A program made the translations under genes and the position numbers. The notes below the pieces were generated by a model. The model was not told the origin of the DNA. It was given only the letters and a program-made list of their open reading frames with translations, and searched no databases. A DNA stretch of 64,000 bases from Acetofilamentum sp. GTDB lineage: Bacteria; Bacteroidota; Bacteroidia; Bacteroidales; DYOH01. Shown piece by piece: positions 28,937 to 36,101 of this stretch. Location: NCBI GenBank assembly GCA_020720625.1, contig DYOH01000003.1:1-64000 (forward strand), given 5' to 3'. Numbering within the stretch: the first letter of the stretch is position 1; each line of letters opens with the position of its first letter.

Positions 28937-29012
28937 ATCTTTTTTTTCTAAAGGTATTATAATTGCTCAAATTATCCAAATCGAGAAGGCTTATATCTAT
29001 CTTGACGGTGTT

Positions 29013-29726
29013 TTATTTCTGCAGCTTAATTTTTTGGTATAAATCTGTTCTACTGCCTCGCGAAACTGGTATACTTATTTGCGAACTGGCAGTTTTTATA
29101 TGGATGATATGGTTTTCTATTTCTTTGATAAAATGAATATTGATTATGTAGGAGCGATGCACACGGGCAAAAATTGCATCAGAAAGTTGTTCTTCCATTG
29201 TTTTCATGGTTTGATGCAAGATATGTGTTTCGCCGGTGGTATGTAACTTCACATAATTTTCTAGTGCTTCTATATATACTATTTCTTCTTTTTTAATTTT
29301 GATATAAGATTGATTACTTTTTACAAAAATGTGCGATTCCGGTAGTGCTTGCTTATCTTGATTAATTTTATACTGATTATAGGCTTTGCTTACCGATTTG
29401 TAAAATCTTGCGTATGTGTATGGTTTGAGCAGATAGTCAACTACATCGTGTTCAAAGGCATCTATGGCGTATTTCTGCTGGGCCGACATAATTATTACTT
29501 GTGGAAGTTCTTTGATTGCCTGAAGTAATTCAATACCTGACAATTCAGGCATTTCTACGTCTAAGAACATGAGCTGAATATTATTTTTTTGGGCTAAAAA
29601 AGGTAAAGCCTCTATGGCGCTCTTAAAGCTATTTTCTAGTTTTAAGAAAGGAGTGCGATGCACATAATCTATAATAATTTTAGTGGCCAGAATATCGTCG
29701 TCAACTATTATACAATTCATTATCAT
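29013..29726 (-). CDS. LytTR-family response regulator (orphan)
   Basis: This 237-residue regulator has a receiver domain with VDDD, phosphoacceptor Asp56 (FLDVEMPELSG) and the lysine in VDYLLKP. The LytTR domain (about 130-235) has IVYIEALENYVKLHT and RVHRSYIIN. The start could also be the ATG two codons later. No histidine kinase is adjacent. The M14 carboxypeptidase lies 50 nt upstream and the enolase homologue 76 nt downstream on the same strand, so the three could share a transcript. Confidence 0.9.
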   Translation of the reverse strand: MIMNCIIVDDDILATKIIIDYVHRTPFLKLENSFKSAIEALPFLAQKNNIQLMFLDVEMPELSGIELLQAIKELPQVIIMSAQQKYAIDAFEHDVVDYLLKPYTYARFYKSVSKAYNQYKINQDKQALPESHIFVKSNQSYIKIKKEEIVYIEALENYVKLHTTGETHILHQTMKTMEEQLSDAIFARVHRSYIINIHFIKEIENHIIHIKTASSQISIPVSRGSRTDLYQKIKLQK

Positions 29727-29776
29727 ACTTTGGCTTGGCTAGGTTTGTAAAAGTAGTATTTTCTACAACAATATTG

Positions 29777-31501
29777 CTAATATTTTATTAGTTTCTCCCA
29801 GATTATTTCCTTTGTGGTTTCAATTTCCAGATAATAGATGCCGGCAGGTAAATTTCTTATTTCAAAATATTGATTTTGTATGGTTTTATATTGATAATCT
29901 GCTACTTTTAATCCTTGTAGATTTCTTATTTTTATCCTCTTTATATTTTGATTGTTCGTTTCGATTTTTATGAAGTTATGAGCCGGATTTGGATAAATAG
30001 TGATTTCATGCAATAATTCATTTTCTATAGAATTAGCATTTTTTTGTAGACGAAAATTTGCTTCTACTATAGAATAATTGTCAGATAAATACACTTCTAA
30101 GGTATCGCTAAAATATTTTTCTGCTTTGGCGATAATTTTATACGTGCCAGCAACAATAGGTCTGATATAAAATCCGTTTTGATTGGTTTTAACCTGCGAA
30201 TTATCTACATCATAATCCATTATAAGTATTTCAGATTCAATGACTTGGCCTGTTTCTTGATCTGTTACAGTGCCTCTTATTCCGTATTGGGCTTGTTTAA
30301 TGTATGCTATAAGTGCCCTATAGCTATAGTTCCAAAAGGCAGGGAGCTCCGATGCATCGGGCATTTTTTCGGTACTAATTTCCATCGTAACTTCTTTGCA
30401 ATGCTCGAAATAATTGGCATAATCCTGCCTACCGCCCGAAATTGTGTACCAATCGTAGCCGTTTACAATGCCGTTTTCAAAATCGTTCATATAATTTGCG
30501 TTGTACAGATGCACTGTATCGGCATAAATTCGCGAAATAAATTGAAACCATTCATCGTCGGCATGCCTCTTATAATAGGTATCCCACGGATAGTTTACCA
30601 CTTCAGCACCACCATGAAAATTTGCCGACATTACAAATTGTTTGGATGCCATATACGCCATCATCAGTTTGTTTTCCGTTTGGGTCGTTTTTCCATCTGG
30701 ATTTTGCCCATCTTCGGGGTCGGGATAATTCCGGTTTAAGTCCACATTAAACGAGTTATATCGTGTTGCACCATAAACACTTTCGTTTCCGGTTCTGTAG
30801 GTTCCGTCAGGGTTCGAAAGCGGATTTATGTAAATTTCCATGGTATCGAGTAAGCTTTTTATTTCTGCAGTAGTTTCATAATTTTTAAGTAAATAATCTA
30901 TTAATCTGAGCATTAATACATATCCTACTACTTCATCGCCATGAATAGTGGCAGAGTAAAAAAAATGTGGTTCGTTTTCGTTAGTATGCACATTATCAGA
31001 CAATTTACCAGTTAAAATGAGTCTGCCGCCCGGTGATTGGCCTAAAGTGTCTATTTTGAATAAGTTCGGATAATTTACCAAAAAGTTGCTCATCATTTCT
31101 AAATAAACACTATAACTGGGGTAAGCATCCCAGTTTTGCATAGCGCTGGGGCTTTGGGCAGATTTTATAAGTTTTTGTCTGGAAGGTGCTGTTGCCATTT
31201 CGAAAGTTATTCCCAATTGGCGCAGTTTTATTAGTCCTGCATAATCAGTATATGCAAAATTTTGTTTATTTAGGATATACGACTCGTCAAGAGATAAAAT
31301 TGTGGAGAGTTCCCACAAAGTTTTACTTTTTAAACTTGGCAATTGAATATAATATTCGTATTTTAAACTATCAATTTCAGATTCAAATGTTGTTTCCTGA
31401 GCTAAAAGACGATATTGAGAGCTAAATATTAGTAAAAAGTTGAAGATGATTAAGTAATTGTTTTTAAGGATTTTACGTATCATGGCGATGTAATTTAACA
31501 A
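29777..31501 (-). CDS. M14 zinc carboxypeptidase exported by type IX secretion
   Basis: The 574-residue protein has an N-terminal signal (the start may be Met7, MIRKILKNNYL) and a peptidase M14 domain (about 125-400). Zinc ligands are His187 and Glu190 (TIHGDE) and His296 (ANFHGG), with catalytic Glu374 (TMEIS); the DLNRNYPDPE motif near 254 is also present. A carboxypeptidase regulatory-like beta domain follows (about 407-485: GIRGTVTDQETGQV). Residues 495-574 form a T9SS type A sorting domain (ITIYPNPAHNFIKIET, LPAGIYYLEI). It is predicted to be delivered to the cell surface or medium by the type IX system. Confidence 0.92.
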   Translation of the reverse strand: MLNYIAMIRKILKNNYLIIFNFLLIFSSQYRLLAQETTFESEIDSLKYEYYIQLPSLKSKTLWELSTILSLDESYILNKQNFAYTDYAGLIKLRQLGITFEMATAPSRQKLIKSAQSPSAMQNWDAYPSYSVYLEMMSNFLVNYPNLFKIDTLGQSPGGRLILTGKLSDNVHTNENEPHFFYSATIHGDEVVGYVLMLRLIDYLLKNYETTAEIKSLLDTMEIYINPLSNPDGTYRTGNESVYGATRYNSFNVDLNRNYPDPEDGQNPDGKTTQTENKLMMAYMASKQFVMSANFHGGAEVVNYPWDTYYKRHADDEWFQFISRIYADTVHLYNANYMNDFENGIVNGYDWYTISGGRQDYANYFEHCKEVTMEISTEKMPDASELPAFWNYSYRALIAYIKQAQYGIRGTVTDQETGQVIESEILIMDYDVDNSQVKTNQNGFYIRPIVAGTYKIIAKAEKYFSDTLEVYLSDNYSIVEANFRLQKNANSIENELLHEITIYPNPAHNFIKIETNNQNIKRIKIRNLQGLKVADYQYKTIQNQYFEIRNLPAGIYYLEIETTKEIIWEKLIKY

Positions 31502-31542
31502 ACTTTTAATATAAATAATTTTTCCTAAATAAGAATTATTCT

Positions 31543-31550
31543 TAACTTTG
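31543..31550 (+). promoter_or_regulatory. -7 promoter element for dps
   Basis: TAACTTTG fits TAnnTTTG and lies 40 bases before the dps-family start. No clear -33 TTG is seen. Confidence 0.45.
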
Positions 31551-31589
31551 AATCAGATTTAAAAACAGTAAATAATTAAAAACTATAAT

Positions 31590-32057
31590 ATGATGAACAA
31601 GATAGGACTCAATTTAGAAAAAGCAAAATTAATTTCAAACAAATTAAATGGATTGCTAAGCGATTATCAAATTTTTTATCAAAATGTAAGGGGTTTTCAT
31701 TGGAACGTAAGGGGCGAAAAGTTTTTCGAATTACATCTTAAATTCGAAGAGTTGTATAATAATCTCCAGGTTAAAATTGATGAATTGGCAGAAAGGATTC
31801 TTACTTTGGGCGAAACTCCATTGCATAGTTTTAATGCATATTTGCAGAACAGCACCATAAAGCCTGTACAAGATATGAAACAAGGAAAAGAATGTATGAA
31901 AAATGTGTTAGACTCCTTTGAACAGGTAATAATTAAGCAGCGCGAATTGTTGCAAATTGCATCAGAGGCCAACGACGAAGGGACAAATGCATTAATGAGC
32001 GATTATATCCGCGAACAGGAAAAATTAGTGTGGATGTATTCTGCATTTTTAGGTTAA
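31590..32057 (+). CDS. dps: Dps-family ferritin-like DNA-protection protein
   Basis: This 155-residue protein is a Dps-type mini-ferritin that oxidises and stores iron and can coat DNA under stress. The intersubunit ferroxidase ligands fit the family spacing: His37 (GFHWNV), His49, Asp64 and Glu68 (KIDELAERIL). The N-terminal tail is short, so direct DNA binding is uncertain. The start may be Met1 or Met2. A peroxiredoxin gene follows after 55 bases, making an oxidative-stress pair. Confidence 0.9.
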   Translation: MMNKIGLNLEKAKLISNKLNGLLSDYQIFYQNVRGFHWNVRGEKFFELHLKFEELYNNLQVKIDELAERILTLGETPLHSFNAYLQNSTIKPVQDMKQGKECMKNVLDSFEQVIIKQRELLQIASEANDEGTNALMSDYIREQEKLVWMYSAFLG

Positions 32058-32112
32058 GCTTTGACAAAACTTTTTATCATAAAATTTTATAAATAAATTA
32101 AATTCAAACAAA

Positions 32113-32766
32113 ATGGAAGAGAACAAATTTTTATTAATTGGGGACAAATTCCCGGACATGACTGTTCAAACTACGCACGGTATGAGAAATATCCCTGGCG
32201 ATTATGCAGGTAAATGGTTGGTTTTGTTTAGTCATCCGGCAGATTTTACCCCGGTTTGTACAACTGAGTTTATTGCTTTTGCAACTCGTAAAGACCAGTT
32301 TGATGCCTTGAATACTGAGTTATTGGGTTTGTCAATCGATCAAATTTTCTCTCATATTAAATGGGACGAGTGGATTGAGCAAAATATGAAAGTGCAAATT
32401 CCTTTCCCCATTGTAGCCGACCACGATGGCAGTGTTGCCGGAAGAATTGGAATGGTTCACCCAGGAAAAGGTACACAAACCGTGCGTGCAACTTTTATCA
32501 TCGACCCCAAAGGTTACGCCAGACTAATTTTGTATTATCCACAAGAAATTGGACGTAATATGGATGAAATTATACGTGCAATTAAAGCGCTTCAGATTTC
32601 TGACTTAAAATCTGTGGCTGTTCCTGCAAACTGGCCAAATAACGAAATTTTGGGCGATCGTTTAATTGTTCCGCCTGCAAAAACTGTTCTGGATGCTAAA
32701 GCCAGATTACAAGATAAGACTATTGAGTGCTACGACTGGTGGTTTTGCCACAAAGAAAATAAATAA
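32113..32766 (+). CDS. 1-Cys type (Prx6-group) peroxiredoxin
   Basis: The 217-residue protein has the peroxidatic motif PADFTPVCT with Thr46 and Cys49 and the long C-terminal domain of the Prx6 group ([20 protein letters not shown]). It reduces peroxides in the cytoplasm. Two extra cysteines lie at the C-terminus (Cys206 and Cys212), as in some archaeal and bacterial Prx6-like enzymes, and could act in resolving. It is paired with Dps and followed by a terminator. Confidence 0.93.
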   Translation: MEENKFLLIGDKFPDMTVQTTHGMRNIPGDYAGKWLVLFSHPADFTPVCTTEFIAFATRKDQFDALNTELLGLSIDQIFSHIKWDEWIEQNMKVQIPFPIVADHDGSVAGRIGMVHPGKGTQTVRATFIIDPKGYARLILYYPQEIGRNMDEIIRAIKALQISDLKSVAVPANWPNNEILGDRLIVPPAKTVLDAKARLQDKTIECYDWWFCHKENK

Positions 32767-32791
32767 TTTTGCGTAGTTGTTACTTTTTTGC

Positions 32792-32830
32792 AAGATAGAT
32801 GTTTGCCTTGGGGCAGGCATCTATCTTATT
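32792..32830 (+). terminator. terminator after the peroxiredoxin gene
   Basis: A 16 bp stem (32792-32807 with 32812-32827, two G:T pairs) has a TTGG loop and is followed by TATTGTTT. The T tract is weak. Confidence 0.65.
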
Positions 32831-32890
32831 GTTTATCCGATTTTAGCTATATCTGGAATACGCCTTTAGGTATTTCTAAATCGAAGAGAA

Positions 32891-32936
32891 ATAAATGAAA
32901 AAGTCCGGAGATTCTTTTCCGGACTTTTTCATTTAT
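32891..32936. terminator. bidirectional terminator between convergent operons
   Basis: An 18 bp perfect inverted repeat (32891-32908 and 32919-32936) has a core AAAAAGTCCGG / CCGGACTTTTT and a 10-base loop. It can end transcripts from both the peroxiredoxin side and the oxidoreductase operon. Confidence 0.85.
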
Positions 32937-32947
32937 CTATAAAAAAA

Positions 32948-33499
32948 TTATAAGGTTTGAACGGTTTCAACAATTTCCATTCCTCTATTAATGGCATCCT
33001 GATTCATTGGAACTAGTTTGTGATGTCTTTCAGGAAGCGATTTTTTAAGACCTTTTATAACATTTTCCATTTTCATGATGGGGAATATTTTTAAAAATCC
33101 GCCAAGAATTATCATGTTGAAAGTTTTGATATTTCCCATTCTCCCTGCTTCTTTTGCAGCCGGAATATGAAAAATATTGATATCTTTTCTTGTTGGAAAA
33201 TGGGTAATGCCGTTACTGTCGTAGATTAAAGTACCGCCAGGTTTTACTTTAGATTCGAATTTATCCATAGATTGTTGGTTGAGGATAATGGCCGTATCAA
33301 AAATTTGTAAAATAGGCGAACTTATGCGCTCGTCGCTCAGAATAACTGTAACGTTGGCAGTTCCGCCGCGCATTTCGGGTCCGTAGGAAGGCATCCAGCT
33401 TACTTCCATATCTTGCATTACACCGGAGTAGGCCATAATTTTACCCATAGATAAAACTCCTTGACCACCAAATCCGGCTATTATAATTTCCTGAGTCAT
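32948..33499 (-). CDS. 2-oxoacid:ferredoxin oxidoreductase, gamma subunit
   Basis: The 183-residue protein is the gamma subunit of a four-subunit 2-oxoacid:ferredoxin oxidoreductase. It begins EIIIAGFGGQGVLSMGKIMA and contains SYGPEMRGGTANV, both diagnostic. The complex decarboxylates a 2-oxoacid (2-oxoglutarate or a branched-chain oxoacid) to an acyl-CoA while reducing ferredoxin. It is the last gene of the operon. The substrate cannot be settled from sequence reading alone. Confidence 0.92.
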   Translation of the reverse strand: MTQEIIIAGFGGQGVLSMGKIMAYSGVMQDMEVSWMPSYGPEMRGGTANVTVILSDERISSPILQIFDTAIILNQQSMDKFESKVKPGGTLIYDSNGITHFPTRKDINIFHIPAAKEAGRMGNIKTFNMIILGGFLKIFPIMKMENVIKGLKKSLPERHHKLVPMNQDAINRGMEIVETVQTL

Positions 33500-33519
33500 T
33501 TTCTCGTATTTTTAATTTC

Positions 33520-34290
33520 TTATTCGTCTTTTAGGGTACCTAACTTATAGTATTCCAACATATTTTCGGTTAACCATTGATTTGATTTTACTGGCGTCAT
33601 TTTCCATCCCGAATTGCAATTTGAAACTATTTCGATAAAAGATAAACCTTTGTTTTCTTTCTGATTTTCAAAAGCTTTTAAAATGGCTTTTTTGGCTTTT
33701 CGAACCAATGCAGGAGTATGTACAGCATGTCGGGCCACAAATCGGGTTCCCGGCAAATTGGCAACAAGCTCAGTCATTTTTAAGGGATGTCCCATGCTAG
33801 CAACATCTCTACCGTATGGCGAAGTGCTCGAAGCCATTCCGGGTAAGGTTGTTGGTGCCATTTGTCCGCCGGTCATTCCGTAAATACCGTTATTAATGAA
33901 GAAAATGCTAATATTTTCGCCTCTGTTGCAGGCATGTATGGTTTCGGCAGTTCCAATAGCAGCTAAATCGCCGTCGCCCTGATAGGTGAAAACAAATTTT
34001 TCGGGATAAACTCTTTTTATACCAGTGGCTAGTGCCGGTGCTCTCCCGTGGGGAGCCTGAGCTATATCGATATTCATAAACTCGTATGCCAACACCGAGC
34101 AACCCACAGGGGCAACACCAATGGTTTCCGATTCAATGCCAAGTTCTTCGATTGCTTCAAGAATAAGTCTGTGTACTACACCATGTCCGCAACCTGGGCA
34201 ATAGCTAAGTGGTTTATCTGTAAAAAGTTTTGTTTTTTGAAAAACCAGATTTTCAGGTTTAATTATATCTTCTAATTTAATTTCAGCCAT
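33520..34290 (-). CDS. 2-oxoacid:ferredoxin oxidoreductase, beta subunit (TPP-binding)
   Basis: This 256-residue subunit binds thiamine pyrophosphate. It has SYCPGCGHGVVHRL (about 29-42), the GDGDLAAIGTAETIHACNRG segment with the metal-binding GDG, and NNGIYGMTGGQMAPTT. The TGGQ pattern and short length fit the 2-oxoglutarate/branched-chain type. It follows the alpha subunit by six bases and has a consensus Shine-Dalgarno inside the alpha gene. Confidence 0.94.
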   Translation of the reverse strand: MAEIKLEDIIKPENLVFQKTKLFTDKPLSYCPGCGHGVVHRLILEAIEELGIESETIGVAPVGCSVLAYEFMNIDIAQAPHGRAPALATGIKRVYPEKFVFTYQGDGDLAAIGTAETIHACNRGENISIFFINNGIYGMTGGQMAPTTLPGMASSTSPYGRDVASMGHPLKMTELVANLPGTRFVARHAVHTPALVRKAKKAILKAFENQKENKGLSFIEIVSNCNSGWKMTPVKSNQWLTENMLEYYKLGTLKDE

Positions 34291-34296
34291 AACGCA

Positions 34297-35382
34297 TTAA
34301 CCTCCTATAATTTTAGATTTTAGTGCTGCAACCACTTCTTCGGGCGAATGTATAACACCACCATAACGACCAAAATGAGCAACTTTTGTTTTGCCTTCTA
34401 CGGCAAGTCTTATATCTTCAATCATTTGTCCGGCACTCATTTCTACCGATAAAAAGCCCTTTACTTTTGATGCAAGTTCTTTTACTTTCTTTTCGGGGAA
34501 TGGCCAAAGTGTAATTGGGCGCAAAAGGCCAACTTTAATACCTTCTTTACGTGCTATTTGCAATGCTTTGTGGCAAATACGCGCACTAGTGCCGTATGCC
34601 ATAAACACATATTCGGCATCTTCGAGCGATACTTCTTCCAGGATTACTTCGTTTTCTTCAATTTCTTTGTATTTTTTTTGCAAATGAAAATTGTGGCGTT
34701 CCAGATTTTCTTGATCCAGGTCGAGAGATGTAATTATGTTGTGCTCTCTTCCGGGTGTACGTCCGGTTAATGCCCAAGAATCAAATCTATCTTTAATTTC
34801 CTGATTTGTTAGTCTGGGTTTTTGTTCATCGAGCATTACTTTTTCCATCATTTGGCCAATAGCTCCATCAGAAAGGATAAGAACCATAATCCTATATTTA
34901 AAAGCGAGATCGAAGGCCAGATTAACAAAATCGTACATCTCCTGAACCGACGATGGAGCCAGCACAATCTGGCGATAATCTCCGTGTCCGCCACCTTTGG
35001 TCGATTGAAAATAATCAGATTGAGCAGGCTGAATATCGCCTAATCCGGGGCCGCCTCTTACAACATTTAGCACCACCGCAGGAACTTCGGAGCCAGCAAT
35101 ATAAGAAAAACTTTCTTGCATCAGGCTTATGCCAGGGCTTGAAGAAGATGTTACTATTTTTTTTCCTGTGCAGGCAGCTCCATAAACCATATTGATAGCT
35201 GCTAACTCGCTTTCTGCCTGAAGAACAACCATTCCGGTTCTCTCTTCTGGTTTTTCTGCCATCAAGTACTCCATCACTTCAGATTGAGGAGTAATCGGGT
35301 ATCCGTAATAGGCATCAACACCTGCCCGAATAAATCCTTCGGCAATGGCTTCGTTGCCTTTCATTAGTCTTAATTCTCCCAT
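34297..35382 (-). CDS. 2-oxoacid:ferredoxin oxidoreductase, alpha subunit
   Basis: The 361-residue alpha subunit has the pyrimidine-binding pyruvate:ferredoxin oxidoreductase domain (GNEAIAEGFIRAGVDAYYGY, then PITPQSEVMEYL). The SSSPGISLMQES and GGPGLGDIQPAQSDYFQ blocks follow, then a C-terminal transketolase-like domain (LLRPITLWPFPEKKVKEL). The gamma domain is not fused, so this is the four-subunit form. It lies between the ferredoxin and beta subunit genes. Confidence 0.94.
   Translation of the reverse strand: MGELRLMKGNEAIAEGFIRAGVDAYYGYPITPQSEVMEYLMAEKPEERTGMVVLQAESELAAINMVYGAACTGKKIVTSSSSPGISLMQESFSYIAGSEVPAVVLNVVRGGPGLGDIQPAQSDYFQSTKGGGHGDYRQIVLAPSSVQEMYDFVNLAFDLAFKYRIMVLILSDGAIGQMMEKVMLDEQKPRLTNQEIKDRFDSWALTGRTPGREHNIITSLDLDQENLERHNFHLQKKYKEIEENEVILEEVSLEDAEYVFMAYGTSARICHKALQIARKEGIKVGLLRPITLWPFPEKKVKELASKVKGFLSVEMSAGQMIEDIRLAVEGKTKVAHFGRYGGVIHSPEEVVAALKSKIIGG
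34301..34306 (-). promoter_or_regulatory. consensus Shine-Dalgarno for the beta subunit
   Basis: On the minus strand AGGAGG, part of the last codons of the alpha subunit gene, lies 10 bases before the beta subunit ATG. Strong Shine-Dalgarno sites are scarce in this window. Confidence 0.65.
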
Positions 35383-35414
35383 TATAATGGTAATTTAATT
35401 CGTTTTTAATCTTC

Positions 35415-35645
35415 TTAATCAACTACTTTGATTCTATATACAGTAATTACCGTATCCGGACAAACGGTAGCACAATTTACACACCCGGTGCAGGCTTCCG
35501 GATTTTCCATATAGGCATAATGATATCCTTTTCCGTTAACATCAACAGCCATTCTTAAAACATCGGTAGGGCAGGAGCCGATGCATAATTCGCATCCTTT
35601 GCATCTCTCTACATCTACCACTATTGCACCTCTTACTTTTGCCAT
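35415..35645 (-). CDS. 2-oxoacid:ferredoxin oxidoreductase, 4Fe-4S (delta) subunit
   Basis: This 76-residue protein has two 4Fe-4S motifs, CKGCELCIGSCP (about 16-27) and CTGCVNCATVCP (about 52-63). It is the electron-carrying subunit that passes electrons from the TPP/cluster site of the beta subunit to external ferredoxin. It is the first gene of the delta-alpha-beta-gamma operon. Confidence 0.94.
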   Translation of the reverse strand: MAKVRGAIVVDVERCKGCELCIGSCPTDVLRMAVDVNGKGYHYAYMENPEACTGCVNCATVCPDTVITVYRIKVVD

Positions 35646-36101
35646 AATCTTTATAATGTAATTAGATTCAACAATTTATTTATATGCCAAATATAGATAT
35701 TAAAAACACATTTAGAAAACGTTTGCAGCTATTCTTCAACACTTCAAATATTTAATAATTTGTTATTAGATTTATCAATATTCAGATAATTAGTAAGTTT
35801 TCTCTTTTTTATGCTTATAATATGGTAGTATTTTTTGCCTAATATGTATTTATTATAAATAAGTGTTTTCTGATTTCTATTTTTCTGATTTTGGTGTTTG
35901 GTTTGATTTTTTGTGGATTTATTAAGCTAATTTTTTTGAAAGGATTTCGTTTCTATATATTAATCAACTTTGAAAATGAATGGAAAAACTGAATTGGAGC
36001 ATATTTCTAAGCAATAATTTTGCGTATAAAGGATTGTTTCCTCATTTTTGTCAGATAAACCAACATTGACCATTAGTTTTAAAACCATTTGCCCGATTTT
36101 T
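35646..36101. other. divergent intergenic region
   Basis: This very AT-rich 456 bp stretch separates the oxidoreductase operon from the GH3/beta-lactamase fusion gene. It holds the operon's candidate -7 box (35688-35695). I see no convincing gene, RNA or repeat in the rest. Confidence 0.6.
35688..35695 (-). promoter_or_regulatory. -7 promoter element for the oxidoreductase operon
   Basis: TATATTTG on the minus strand matches TAnnTTTG, about 43 bases before the ferredoxin subunit start. Confidence 0.45.

Noticed and set aside
30179..30739. Long plus-strand open frame inside the M14 peptidase gene
   Set aside because: It is antisense to a well-supported coding region with intact catalytic motifs; composition is that of a shadow frame.
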